A stretch of 55,365 nucleotides of DNA, taken from positions 1 through 55,365 of the forward strand of contig JAFVVO010000022.1 of NCBI GenBank assembly GCA_017502165.1, in the 5' to 3' direction. Shown here piece by piece: positions 1 through 8,960 of this stretch. Position 1 is the stretch's first letter. Each line of letters opens with the position of its first letter. A program made the translations under genes and the position numbers. Under the pieces are notes generated by a model, which did no database searches, was not told the origin of the DNA, and saw only the letters and a program-made list of their open reading frames with translations. Origin of the DNA: Clostridia bacterium (GTDB lineage Bacteria > Bacillota > Clostridia > Christensenellales > QALW01).

Positions 1-404
1 ATACTTTGGGTATTCTTCGTGCTCAGGGCAAAAAGGTAGGCGCTTGCACTCTTGATGATGTAACTGAAGCTATGGGTATTAACGACAGAGTTCAGCTTTC
101 TCAGGCAGAAAAGCAGCTTCGCAAGAGAATCAACGAGAAAATTATGCGCGACGGCATTACCTTGATTGACCCTGAAAGCACCTATATTGAGGCAGGCGTT
201 ACAATTGAGAACGATACGGTAATTTATCCTAACAATCTTATTACGGGTAATACTCATATCGGCAAGAATTGCGTGCTTTATCCCAATAACAGAATTGACA
301 ACAGTACGGTTAAGGACGGTTGCGTGCTTGAAGCGGCTACTGTTGTAAATGCTTGCGTTGAAGAAAATTCTGCAGTAGGCCCTTATGAAGTGATTAAGGG
401 TTAA
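1..404 (+). CDS. glmU: GlmU-like UDP-GlcNAc pyrophosphorylase, C-terminal part (5' partial, short form)
   Basis: The reading frame is already open at the left edge (codons in phase with position 3), so the gene starts outside the window. The visible 130 or so residues match the end of the GlmU uridyltransferase domain and the linker (GINDRVQL, then RRINE-like and PESTYIE segments). A few left-handed beta-helix hexapeptide turns follow (VTIENDTVIYPNN, HIGKNCVLYP). GlmU makes UDP-N-acetylglucosamine for peptidoglycan. Full-length GlmU has about 110-130 further residues forming the acetyltransferase domain, but here the protein stops right after the position equivalent to IGPY. It should therefore lack the acetyltransferase active site and be pyrophosphorylase only. 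Next to pth and mfd as in other Firmicutes, but prs, usually between glmU and pth, is absent. Confidence 0.85.
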   Translation, partial: TLGILRAQGKKVGACTLDDVTEAMGINDRVQLSQAEKQLRKRINEKIMRDGITLIDPESTYIEAGVTIENDTVIYPNNLITGNTHIGKNCVLYPNNRIDNSTVKDGCVLEAATVVNACVEENSAVGPYEVIKG

Positions 405-447
405 TCGAAAGGTAAGGTGCAGAACAATTAAAGCATTTGAAGATGAT

Positions 448-1017
448 ATGCTTGTTATTGCGGGCTTGGGAAATCCCGGCTCGCAATATGCTTTAACAAG
501 GCATAATGCAGGCTTTAACACAATAGATTATTTAACTGAAGAGCTAAAGGCTACTATGCCAAAGGAAAAGTTTGACGGACTCATTTTTACAGCAAAGGTT
601 AAAAACAGGAAGGTGCTTCTTGTTAAGCCGCAGACCTATATGAATGAAAGCGGTCGTTGCTTGCAGGCAATTATGCAGTTCTACAAGCTTAAGCCTGAAA
701 ACTTTGTGGTTATTTATGACGATATTGACCTTCCTGAAGGTAAAATTCGTGTTCGCGCAAAGGGTGGGGCAGGTACTCACAACGGAATGCGCTCTATTTT
801 ATCCTGCTTCGGCAGTGAGAATTTTGCAAGAATAAGGGTAGGAATCGGTCAACCGCCACACAAGGATATGGATTTGGCAGATTACGTGCTTGGTAAATTT
901 TCCAAAGAAAGTTGCGAGAAGATGAAGGACGCGTTTGCACGGGCAAAGGATGCGGCAGTTGAGCTTGCCAAAAACGGAGTAGAGGCGTCAATGCAAAAAT
1001 ATAATTCAATGGAGTAA
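448..1017 (+). CDS. pth: Peptidyl-tRNA hydrolase
   Basis: Releases tRNA from peptidyl-tRNAs that fall off the ribosome. The 189 residues match the usual bacterial Pth length. Diagnostic motifs are visible: GLGNPG near the N terminus, TRHNAGF with the catalytic His, KPQTYMNESG, and a YDDIDLP segment with the conserved Asp. The ATG is preceded only by a weak purine stretch (GAAGATG). Mfd begins three bases after the stop codon, so the two genes are almost certainly co-transcribed, as in Bacillus subtilis. Confidence 0.96.
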   Translation: MLVIAGLGNPGSQYALTRHNAGFNTIDYLTEELKATMPKEKFDGLIFTAKVKNRKVLLVKPQTYMNESGRCLQAIMQFYKLKPENFVVIYDDIDLPEGKIRVRAKGGAGTHNGMRSILSCFGSENFARIRVGIGQPPHKDMDLADYVLGKFSKESCEKMKDAFARAKDAAVELAKNGVEASMQKYNSME

Positions 1018-1020
1018 ATA

Positions 1021-4000
1021 ATGTTCAATCTCTACAAAAACCCACTTCAAGAAAGTGCGGATTATTGCAGACTTGAGAAAAACATCCGAGGGGGGCTTAG
1101 TCCCATCTCGGTTTTTGGCGTTTCGGACGGTCAAAAAACACACATTGCGGCGGCGCTGTCTCAGGACAGACCGCTGATGTTTATTGCTCAAGGTGCTTTA
1201 AGTGCAGAAAAAATAAAGAAGGATTTTGAATTCTATACCGGCAAAAAGGCGGTAGTGTTTTTACACCGCGATCAGCTTATTCAGGCACAGTTTGAAAGCG
1301 GGGAAATTCAGAGAAAACGAATTGAAGCCCTTGACGAGCTTTTGAAAGGTGCTGACGCTCTGATTACTACTGCCGATGCGATTTTATATAGCGTTATGCC
1401 GCCGCAGATGCTTCAAAAGCTTAGAATAAGCCTTGAAATAGGCAAAAGATACGATATTGAGGAGCTTCGAAAGCGTCTTGCGGAATGTGGATACGTATCT
1501 GTTCAGCAGATAATGGGCAAGGGGGAATTTTTTGTTCACGGAGGAATTATTGATATTTTTCCTCAAAATGCAGAAAACCCCGTCAGAATAGATTTCTTCG
1601 ACGATGAAATTGATACTATCCGTGTAGTTGACTCCGTTTCTCAGCGGTCAGTTGAGCGTTGCGAAAAGATTGAGATTCTGCCTATTAAGGAAATTTGCGC
1701 AGACCGCGAAACTCTTTTTGCCGCAGGAGAGTTGCTTGCGCAGGAGGTAGTCAAATTCAATAAGTCCTGCAAAAACCGTGAAACTGTAGCAAACGCAACG
1801 GATACGTTTATTCCCATGGCAGAAAAGCTTAAAAACGGTATGTATCCTGCAAATGCAGAGCAGTTGGGAGCATATCTATATCCCCAATATTCTTCTTTGT
1901 TGGATTATATGCCTCAAAATACTCTCGTGGTGTTCGACGAGGTAAAGGTATTAAAAGAGCGTGGAGAAAATGCGGAAATTGAGTTTTCCAAGCTTATTTC
2001 CGACCGAATGACAGAGGGGAAGGCACTTCAGCGCCACGCTAATTCCTTTACGGGATTTTCGCGTTTTTGGAAAAAGGCTCAGGAATATCAGGTGGTTTGT
2101 ATGCAGACCATTACGGGAAATATTCCCGATGCCGATGCTAAGGCAATATTCCGTTTTGACGGTAGAAGCATGCAGTCCTTCCACGGAAAGCCTGAGTTTT
2201 TAATTCAAGAGGTTAAGCTTTACCAAAATGCAGGCTATAAAACTGTTCTCTGCGCAGGAACGGAAGCAAGAGCAAAGCGGTTAGAGGACGAGTTTACTGA
2301 AGCGGGAATAGGAGTTATTCCCTTAACAAGACCAAGCGTAGAGCTTAAAAGCGGTCAGGTGGCGGTGGTTTGCTCGTCGGTGGCAAGAGGCTACGAATAT
2401 CCTCAGCTTAAACTTGCGCTGATTGCGGAAAACGACATCTTTACTGCCGTTAAGCAAACGCAAAAATCAGTTAAACATTCGGCAGGCACCAGACTTGACA
2501 CCTTCGTAGAGCTAAAAATAGGCGATGCGGTAGTTCACGAAACAAACGGTATCGGTATTTATCAAGGTATCGTAAAAATAGAAACAGACGGCGTAAAGCG
2601 CGATTACCTTTTCTTAAAATACAGAGATGAGGATAAGCTTTACGTTCCCGTTGAACAGATGAATAGGGTGCAAAAATATATTGCACCCAATGAAACTGCG
2701 CCTAAGCTTAATAAATTAGGCTCGCAGGAATGGAATAAAACTAAGGCAAGAGTTAAAAAATCCATTGAGGATATGACGGAAAAGCTTCTTGCTCTTTACA
2801 GAACGAGAGAACAAACCCAAGGAATCAGATTCTTGCCCGATACGCCGTGGCAGAGGGAGTTTGAAGAGGATTTCCCTTACGAAGAAACGGCTGACCAGCT
2901 TCGTTGTATTGCTGAAATCAAGGCTGATATGGAATCGGATAAGGCGATGGACAGACTGCTTTTGGGCGATGTTGGCTACGGCAAAACCGAGGTTGCGCTT
3001 CGGGCGGTGTTTAAGGCAGTTATGAGCGGAAAGCAGGCGGCAATATTGGCGCCTACAACTATTTTAGCTAATCAGCATTACAATACACTTAAAACACGTC
3101 TTGCCAACTTCCAGGCGGTGCGGGTTGAGTGCTTAAGTCGATTCAAAACGCCAAAGGAAACTAAAAAAATTATTGAAGATGCCGCCTTAGGTAAGGTGGA
3201 TATTTTAGTAGGCACTCACCGAATTTTAGGCGCAGACGTCAGCTTTAAGGAATTAGGCTTGCTTGTGGTTGATGAAGAACAACGGTTCGGTGTTGCACAT
3301 AAAGAAAAAATAAAGCAGCTTAAAAGTAACATTGACGTGCTTACTCTTTCGGCAACGCCTATACCACGAACACTTAATATGGCGCTTTCGGGAATAAGGG
3401 ATATGAGCCTTTTGGAAACTCCGCCCCTTGAAAGATATCCCGTGCAGACCTATGTGGTTGAGTTTTCGGAGGCCATAGTCCGCGATGCAATAGAGCGTGA
3501 AATTCAGCGTGGCGGTCAGGTCTATTATCTGTTTAACCGAGTGCAAGGTATCGAAGGCTTTACCCAAAGGCTTCAACAACTGCTTCCCAACGCGCGCATT
3601 GCCGTTGGCCACGGGCAGATGGATGAAAAGCATTTGGAAAAGGTTATCCTTGATTTTTACGCAGGGGAATATGACGTGCTTTTATGCACCACTATTATTG
3701 AAAACGGTATAGACGTTCCGGGAGCAAACACTATAATTGTTCAAGATGCTCACTATTTAGGCTTGGCTCAGCTTTATCAGCTTAGGGGCAGAGTAGGGCG
3801 CTCCAACAGAATGGCGTACGCGTACTTTACTGTGCCGCCCTCTCGGAGTATCGGTGAGGATGCGGTTAAAAGATTAAGCGCCATTGAAGAATTTACTCAA
3901 ATGGGTTCGGGCTTCAAAATTGCTATGCGCGACCTTGAAATTCGAGGCGCAGGAAATCTTTTAGGCGGTGAACAACACGGCCATATGTCACGTATCGGTT

Positions 4001-4506
4001 ACGACCTTTACTGCAAAATGATAAAGGAAACCGTTGACGAAAGCCTCGGAAATAAGCAAAAGGAACAAAGGCTTGCGTCCATTGAACTTAAAATCGACGC
4101 CTTTATTCCTGAAGATTATATTCCCAACGAAGCCGTACGCTTCTCCTGCTATAGAAAAATCTCCGATATTTCCGATAAAGAATCTATGCTTGACGTTTCA
4201 GACGAGCTTAAGGACAGATTCGGTGAAATGCCCGAGGTTGTCAGCAATCTTCTTAATATTGCGTATATGCGCATACTTGCAGGTGAACTCGGAGCAAGTG
4301 CGATCAGGCAGGAAAAGGGCAATGTTGTGCTTATTTTTCCTAATCCTGACATTGAGCGGATATCAGTTGCGGTTAGTGAAATGGGAAGCCGAGCGATGAT
4401 TACGGCAGGCAGAAGCTTCGCGGTGGTAATTAAAATGGAGCAAACCCGTGGAGCAAAGCTGTTGGAGGAGCTGGAAAAATTCTTGGAGCTTGCTTTAGGT
4501 CGATAG
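1021..4506 (+). CDS. mfd: Transcription-repair coupling factor Mfd
   Basis: Recognises RNA polymerase stalled at DNA lesions, removes it with its ATP-driven translocase and recruits UvrA. The 1161 residues are full length. In order: UvrB-like N-terminal domains; an RNA-polymerase-interaction domain (around KIGDAVVHETNGIGIY); the helicase core with Walker A (GDVGYGKTEVALR), a DEEQ box (VVDEEQRFGV) and motif III (LSATPIPRTL); motif VI (QLRGRVGRS); and the C-terminal TRCF domain. It lies three bases after pth and is the last gene before a new promoter. Confidence 0.97.
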   Translation: MFNLYKNPLQESADYCRLEKNIRGGLSPISVFGVSDGQKTHIAAALSQDRPLMFIAQGALSAEKIKKDFEFYTGKKAVVFLHRDQLIQAQFESGEIQRKRIEALDELLKGADALITTADAILYSVMPPQMLQKLRISLEIGKRYDIEELRKRLAECGYVSVQQIMGKGEFFVHGGIIDIFPQNAENPVRIDFFDDEIDTIRVVDSVSQRSVERCEKIEILPIKEICADRETLFAAGELLAQEVVKFNKSCKNRETVANATDTFIPMAEKLKNGMYPANAEQLGAYLYPQYSSLLDYMPQNTLVVFDEVKVLKERGENAEIEFSKLISDRMTEGKALQRHANSFTGFSRFWKKAQEYQVVCMQTITGNIPDADAKAIFRFDGRSMQSFHGKPEFLIQEVKLYQNAGYKTVLCAGTEARAKRLEDEFTEAGIGVIPLTRPSVELKSGQVAVVCSSVARGYEYPQLKLALIAENDIFTAVKQTQKSVKHSAGTRLDTFVELKIGDAVVHETNGIGIYQGIVKIETDGVKRDYLFLKYRDEDKLYVPVEQMNRVQKYIAPNETAPKLNKLGSQEWNKTKARVKKSIEDMTEKLLALYRTREQTQGIRFLPDTPWQREFEEDFPYEETADQLRCIAEIKADMESDKAMDRLLLGDVGYGKTEVALRAVFKAVMSGKQAAILAPTTILANQHYNTLKTRLANFQAVRVECLSRFKTPKETKKIIEDAALGKVDILVGTHRILGADVSFKELGLLVVDEEQRFGVAHKEKIKQLKSNIDVLTLSATPIPRTLNMALSGIRDMSLLETPPLERYPVQTYVVEFSEAIVRDAIEREIQRGGQVYYLFNRVQGIEGFTQRLQQLLPNARIAVGHGQMDEKHLEKVILDFYAGEYDVLLCTTIIENGIDVPGANTIIVQDAHYLGLAQLYQLRGRVGRSNRMAYAYFTVPPSRSIGEDAVKRLSAIEEFTQMGSGFKIAMRDLEIRGAGNLLGGEQHGHMSRIGYDLYCKMIKETVDESLGNKQKEQRLASIELKIDAFIPEDYIPNEAVRFSCYRKISDISDKESMLDVSDELKDRFGEMPEVVSNLLNIAYMRILAGELGASAIRQEKGNVVLIFPNPDIERISVAVSEMGSRAMITAGRSFAVVIKMEQTRGAKLLEELEKFLELALGR

Positions 4507-4545
4507 CAGAGCAAATGAAAAAATAATGAAAACTGTAAAAAACAC

Positions 4546-4574
4546 TTGATAATAACTGTTATTTATTATATAAT
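4546..4574 (+). promoter_or_regulatory. Sigma-A promoter for the PrsA-like lipoprotein gene
   Basis: TTGATA at 4546-4551 and TATAAT at 4569-4574 are separated by 17 bases, 30 bases upstream of the start codon. This separates the lipoprotein gene from mfd as its own transcription unit. Confidence 0.75.
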
Positions 4575-4603
4575 ACTATAGATATAATTTGGAGGTTTTT
4601 TAT

Positions 4604-5992
4604 ATGAAGAGAATTATTGCTATAGCCCTTGCGTTACTTCTTGCATTAGGCGCATTTTCAGGTTGTGCACTTGTTGAAGAAGACGATGGCAACGTTGTAA
4701 TTGCTAAAGTTAACGGTGTGGCTATACTTAAAAGCGAGTTTAATGAGGTTTATGACTATTACTATAATATGTTTATAAACTACTACGGCTATGATGCTTC
4801 TACTGCCGTTAACTATCTTGAAGATATGAAGGAAGATATTTTATCTGACCTTATTGATCAGAAGGTTCTTGAGCAGCTTGCCGAAAAGGAAGGCTATTTC
4901 AATTATACGGAAGAGCAGAAGACGGCAGCACAGAAGGTTCTTGATGAGGACAAGGCTGAATATATTAAGAACTTTGTTGAACAGTACACCGCGGCCTTTG
5001 AGGGACAGACCATCAATGGTAAAAACGAGGGTGAATCCGATGAAGATTACTTCAAGCGTATTGCTGAAGAAAAATATCTTGCCGATATTAAGGATAGCGG
5101 AACAACTCTTGAGGAAATGCTTGACGAGCAGCTTAAGTCAGCCGCTTTGGAAAAGTTCCAGGAGGACAAGCTCTCAGGCGTAACTGTTCTTGAAGCTGAC
5201 GTTGTTACAAAGTACAACGAACTTTATGAAGAACAAAAGCAGGAATTTACCAGCGACAGTATTTTTGTTAAGGCTTGGAACGGCCAGAGCATTACCACCA
5301 GCGGCGGCTCAAGCAAGACGTACGATATGATTGCATATCGCAGAGCCGGCTATTCACTTGTTCAGCACATTCTTATCAGCTTTGAGGATGAAGATTTGGA
5401 TAATCTTGAAGCTCTTTACGGCACTATTGCTGAATACGATGAAGAAATTGAAGGCAGAGAAAAGGATATTAAGGACGAAACTGACGCAACCAAAAAGGCA
5501 GAGCATCAGGCTGCTCTTGACGATGCAAAGGTAAAGCGCGCTGAATACCAGAAGAAATATGACGATGCTGTGGCAGCTGCCCAGGCAAAGATTCAGACCA
5601 AGGTTGACGAGGTTTATAACAAGGTTAAGGATGCGGATGAAGCAACCTTTATTGCAACCTTAGTTGAAAAGACCACCGACACGGGTATGAATACTGAGGA
5701 TGCCGCAAAGAAGGGATACCTCATCGGTCCTGAAGACGGTATGGTACCTGAATTCTCCGAAAGAGGTCTTTCACTTGAAGCAGGTAAGGTTGGCGAGCCG
5801 GTTGCAACCTATTACGGTGTTCACATCATTCGTTGTATGGAAAAGCTTGCCGAGGGCAAGGTTCCTTACGAAGACTTGAAGGACGACATTAACACTCAGC
5901 TTACCGACGAAAAGAAGGATGCTGAATGGACCAAGCTTTTAGGCGAGTGGACAAAAGCCGCTGATATTAAAAAGTATACAAGCAAGCTTTAA
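4604..5992 (+). CDS. PrsA/SurA-like parvulin peptidyl-prolyl isomerase, lipoprotein
   Basis: Predicted extracytoplasmic foldase anchored as a lipoprotein. The ATG at 4604 is chosen over an in-frame TTG at 4589 because GGAGG lies at 4591-4595, inside that longer reading. The signal peptide ends in a lipobox (AFSG-C, Cys21). A SurA-N-like helical region covers roughly residues 30-240. The parvulin domain begins at VQHILIS (about 253) and resumes at YLIGPEDGMVPEF with GVHIIR (about 372-410). Between them sits a highly charged stretch (about 262-335) with strong coiled-coil character, an unusual insertion in this fold. A terminator follows directly. The client protein cannot be told from sequence. 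Confidence 0.87.
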   Translation: MKRIIAIALALLLALGAFSGCALVEEDDGNVVIAKVNGVAILKSEFNEVYDYYYNMFINYYGYDASTAVNYLEDMKEDILSDLIDQKVLEQLAEKEGYFNYTEEQKTAAQKVLDEDKAEYIKNFVEQYTAAFEGQTINGKNEGESDEDYFKRIAEEKYLADIKDSGTTLEEMLDEQLKSAALEKFQEDKLSGVTVLEADVVTKYNELYEEQKQEFTSDSIFVKAWNGQSITTSGGSSKTYDMIAYRRAGYSLVQHILISFEDEDLDNLEALYGTIAEYDEEIEGREKDIKDETDATKKAEHQAALDDAKVKRAEYQKKYDDAVAAAQAKIQTKVDEVYNKVKDADEATFIATLVEKTTDTGMNTEDAAKKGYLIGPEDGMVPEFSERGLSLEAGKVGEPVATYYGVHIIRCMEKLAEGKVPYEDLKDDINTQLTDEKKDAEWTKLLGEWTKAADIKKYTSKL

Positions 5993-6004
5993 TAAATAAA
6001 AAAG

Positions 6005-6030
6005 GCAGATAGAAAATCTATCTGCTTTTT
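6005..6030 (+). terminator. Rho-independent terminator after the PrsA-like gene
   Basis: A perfect 9-bp stem, GCAGATAGA / TCTATCTGC, with an AAA loop is followed by a T run. It ends the lipoprotein transcript. Confidence 0.9.
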
Positions 6031-6044
6031 ATTTTTGCTGTTTT

Positions 6045-6181
6045 GCGGATATGCTTTAGATTATTATGCGGACATACTGTAGATTATCTTATGGTGTACA
6101 GTAGATTGTTTTGCTTTAACACGGAAGATTATCTTATTGTACACGGTAGATTGTTTTGCTTTAACACGGAAGATTATCTTG
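6045..6181. repeat. Short imperfect tandem repeats
   Basis: Two approximate 24-bp units start at GCGGAT (6045) and GCGGAC (6069). Two nearly identical 45-bp units follow, sharing the segment that starts TAGATTGTTTTGC at 6103 and 6148. The short core TAGATTATCTT or a close variant recurs through the tract. The tract lies between the PrsA terminator and the 3' end of the convergent minus-strand gene and overlaps that gene's stop codon (6174-6176). Confidence 0.8.
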
Positions 6182-6767
6182 TGGAAACGGGATAGAAGTT
6201 GGATAAGAGAAAGGCGTTTTCGTTTTGTGTTTGGCGCTCGGAGGCGGAATTATACTGAATGGGGCAAAGGCTTGGAATTGTTACGGGCGCGCAGGCAGTA
6301 ACGTAAATAATTACTGTTCCGTCAACCAATGATGAAAAACGGTTATTTTCCGCAAAAGAAATGTTATCTGCAAAGTAAGAGTAATGTACGGTAATATCGA
6401 AAGGCCAAACGGAATCCTCCGGAAGCTGCATTTGCAAGTTAACGTTAAATAACAGATTGCAGGGCGCAATCTGCCGTGCTCCGCTAAAAAGGTAGGTAAG
6501 GGTGCCCGGAAGCTCTAAATAGCCCTGCAAGGCGGCTATGCGCGTTATTGGGTCAGGTGTAACCGTTACAGTTTGCCCTGCTACCATACTTGCAGTACCT
6601 AAGGCGTACAAGGGTGTGATTTCTTCGGGATTTTCTACAAAGGAGGTAATAATGGCCTCGCTTCTGTCTAAGTCGGCTTTTACGTTATCAAAAATTTTTG
6701 TAGCAAGAATGGAAACCGTTGGCTGACTGTCGTTTATACCGTTGGAGAATACGCGTGAATTATTCAA
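6174..6767 (-). CDS. Hypothetical protein, no family recognised
   Basis: A 197-residue protein without a clear signal peptide or membrane segment. The middle is rich in beta-strand-forming residues with many Thr and Val (around VAGQTVTVTPDP) and contains scattered Pro and Cys. The only convincing start is TTG at 6767; no in-frame ATG exists near the N terminus. A GGGGG purine run at 6775-6779 is spaced 7 bases from the TTG and could serve as ribosome-binding site, but it forms part of a terminator-like hairpin. A spore-coat or exosporium role would be a guess; I do not recognise the family. Confidence 0.6.
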   Translation of the reverse strand: MNNSRVFSNGINDSQPTVSILATKIFDNVKADLDRSEAIITSFVENPEEITPLYALGTASMVAGQTVTVTPDPITRIAALQGYLELPGTLTYLFSGARQIAPCNLLFNVNLQMQLPEDSVWPFDITVHYSYFADNISFAENNRFSSLVDGTVIIYVTACAPVTIPSLCPIQYNSASERQTQNENAFLLSNFYPVSTR

Positions 6768-6774
6768 AATAAAA

Positions 6775-6818
6775 CCCCCTGATGCTTCTGATATATTATT
6801 ATATGCAGCATCAGGGGG
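6775..6818 (-). terminator. Terminator-like hairpin after the 6833-7702 gene
   Basis: A perfect 12-bp stem (CCCCCTGATGCT / AGCATCAGGGGG) with a 20-base loop, followed on the minus strand by TTTTATTTT. It terminates transcription from 7702. Its 3' arm also supplies the only plausible Shine-Dalgarno sequence for the gene starting at 6767. Confidence 0.75.
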
Positions 6819-6832
6819 AAAATTTACTTAAA

Positions 6833-7702
6833 TTAAAAATCTTCTATTTCCGTTTCGTCTGTTGGCTTTTTCTTTTTAGCAGGTACGGTAGAGTAAACGC
6901 CGAACAGTGAAAGAATAAAGGCAATGACCATATTGAACAGACAGTGTACTACGGTTAAGGACTGGGTTGAGAATTCTATAAACGTATACAGCTCCGTCTG
7001 ACTGAGGAAAAGATATAAAACTGAAAATAAAGTGGCAAAGAAAAGAGAGATTGCCGTTAAAATCATAGACAAAACGTACACCTTTTTGCCTGAAATAACC
7101 TTCAGCATAAGCTGAGATGAAATCCAGCCCATAAAATAACCTACTACGGAACTTACGGAAATAAACCAAATGTTAAGTAAGCCGTAAATAATGCTTGTTA
7201 CGGCAAATGCCGCGATAAGCTGGCGTTGAGTTGACTTTTTGAAAATTGCAAGAAAATAGGCAAGGTCTTTCTTATCTTTGGGTTTTTTCATAAGCTCATC
7301 ATCTTCAATTTCGCGAGCCACGGGAGCAAAAATAAACATATCCTTGTTAAACGTCACATTAAGCTCGGTATTTGAAAAATCCAGCCCTTCCGTTGATAAA
7401 AAAGCGGAAAAGGATTTTATAAAGGAAAGAATATACTCCGTATCATCGAAAATTTCGCTGACAAAATTGATAATTATGCCGTTTTTAGAAAAAGCCATAG
7501 CTTTAAGATATAAAGCGGTATCGTTTAAGTATTCAAATACCGTCTTTTTTTCGTCGTTGCTTATTTCGGGAAGATTTACGCAAATCTCCAGGTCGGATCT
7601 ATTTTCTTTGAAGGTGAAAATAAAACCGTCTGTCTGCTTATAAAAAAATCCGTTATCACCGTCGGTAAGATCCAAAGTGATAGCAAGTGCATCTAATTCC
7701 AT
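6833..7702 (-). CDS. Hypothetical membrane protein with a soluble N-terminal domain
   Basis: About 289 residues. The start is the second in-frame ATG (7702), because AAAGAGG lies six bases upstream of it; the first ATG (7720) has no such site. Residues 1 to about 130 form a soluble alpha/beta-looking domain. A charged linker (DDELMKKPKDKKD) leads into about four hydrophobic segments (around IIYGLLNIWFISVSS, SMILTAISLFFATLFSV and VVHCLFNMVIAFILSLFG). The C-terminal tail is Lys- and Glu-rich. No family recognised. A terminator follows downstream. Confidence 0.65.
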   Translation of the reverse strand: MELDALAITLDLTDGDNGFFYKQTDGFIFTFKENRSDLEICVNLPEISNDEKKTVFEYLNDTALYLKAMAFSKNGIIINFVSEIFDDTEYILSFIKSFSAFLSTEGLDFSNTELNVTFNKDMFIFAPVAREIEDDELMKKPKDKKDLAYFLAIFKKSTQRQLIAAFAVTSIIYGLLNIWFISVSSVVGYFMGWISSQLMLKVISGKKVYVLSMILTAISLFFATLFSVLYLFLSQTELYTFIEFSTQSLTVVHCLFNMVIAFILSLFGVYSTVPAKKKKPTDETEIEDF

Positions 7703-7764
7703 ACAAAACCTCTTTAACATACTGTATGATTAGTATATCACAAGGCAATAAAAAATTCAATAAA

Positions 7765-7794
7765 AAATACCTGATTTTATTAAATCAGGTATTT
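7765..7794. terminator. Bidirectional terminator
   Basis: A 13-bp perfect stem (AAATACCTGATTT / AAATCAGGTATTT) with a TATT loop, flanked by A and T runs. It ends the minus-strand gene whose stop codon is at 7803. Confidence 0.88.
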
Positions 7795-7802
7795 TATTTA
7801 TT

Positions 7803-8843
7803 TTATTCTGCTTCGCTGGCAAGCTTTTCAAGCACGGGTGCAAGCTCTTCCTCTTCCTTCTTAAAGATGATATCGTAGAATTTAAGAAGTAAGGGAGCAT
7901 TCCAAGCAATACCGGTCATAAATGAGTTGCCGCCGATAGCGTGGATAGCCTGAACGCTTGTGGTTTCACCGCCATTATAGCTGTCAAACACAAGCTTAAC
8001 AAGCTCGATAGCGTTTGCAATACCCTTTTGGAAAAGGTCATCAACACTTTCGGTGTAACTGTAACGGGCATCCCAAGCAGCAAGCCACTCGGTGTGGTTT
8101 TCGTTCATAAAGTCGATATCTGCTTCAAAGGGGCCGTAAACGGTTTTTGTGTAGAAGCCCTTTTTGAATTCCTTGGAGAAGGCTTCGTAAATGCTTGTAA
8201 TGGGCTTTAACAAACCGGGCTTAATACGCTTCTTCATACCGGCATTCATATCCTGGTAAGCCTTGATAACTTCTTCACGGGAAACGTCCTTACCGTAAAC
8301 GGTCTTGATGTTTACCGGATACATACGGCAAACCTCCAAAAGCTCGTCATAGGTAACCCAGAACATATCGTCAACCTTAACTTCGGAAGGAGTCTTATCC
8401 ATATACTTTTTAAGGATAGTCTGGTCAATAGCGTTGCTGATACGCTTGCGGTAAATACCGAAACGTTCAGGAAGCGGAGCGTTGGGGGTTACAAAGCCTG
8501 AACGGTATAAAATATAGGGGTTAACAGCACAGTCAATAGCATAGTGGATAATGTAGCCGTAGAAATAGGGAAGAATGATTTCCTTGTCGGCATCCTCCTG
8601 CTTTGCTATGTAACGGTAGATCAATGACATCCACTCGTCAACAGAACGCTCGTGAAGCATCATTGCCATACGGTGGAGGCTGGGATCGCCCTTTAAGGGT
8701 GCGCCGAAGTAATTAAAGAAGTCGGGACCCTGAAGGCCTAAATCGAAAACGCGCTTGCGCTTATCAATACATTCCTTAACGTTTGCGGGTAAAGCTTCGT
8801 AAACCTTCTGACCTGCTATATAGTGGGTAAAAAATCCTGGCAT
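7803..8843 (-). CDS. Zinc-dependent phospholipase C family protein
   Basis: 346 residues resembling the zinc-dependent phospholipase C/S1-P1 nuclease-like family common in gut Clostridia as predicted hydrolases. Candidate metal ligands form the expected spaced pattern: His near the N terminus (GFFTHYIAG), Asp in LQGPDFFNYF, His in MLHERS, and the His/Asp pair in YGYIIHYAIDCAVNPY. No signal peptide is visible, so the protein may act inside the cell. AGGAG lies upstream of the ATG. Transcribed alone, with its own terminator. Substrate unknown. Confidence 0.78.
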   Translation of the reverse strand: MPGFFTHYIAGQKVYEALPANVKECIDKRKRVFDLGLQGPDFFNYFGAPLKGDPSLHRMAMMLHERSVDEWMSLIYRYIAKQEDADKEIILPYFYGYIIHYAIDCAVNPYILYRSGFVTPNAPLPERFGIYRKRISNAIDQTILKKYMDKTPSEVKVDDMFWVTYDELLEVCRMYPVNIKTVYGKDVSREEVIKAYQDMNAGMKKRIKPGLLKPITSIYEAFSKEFKKGFYTKTVYGPFEADIDFMNENHTEWLAAWDARYSYTESVDDLFQKGIANAIELVKLVFDSYNGGETTSVQAIHAIGGNSFMTGIAWNAPLLLKFYDIIFKKEEEELAPVLEKLASEAE

Positions 8844-8960
8844 ATATGTACACTCCTATCGGTTAGTATTTTAATACTATTATATTATAATATACTTTTT
8901 GCGTTTTGAACAGTAGTAATTTGCAAAATAATGCACAAATTTTAGAGTTATTTTGCATAT

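Noticed and set aside
3253-3633. Long minus-strand open frame (126 codons) opposite mfd
   Set aside because: It lies wholly inside the conserved helicase core of mfd, has no ribosome-binding site and no recognisable domain.
6045-6181. CRISPR array
   Set aside because: The repeats are imperfect, of two different periods, directly adjacent without unique spacers, and no cas genes are present.
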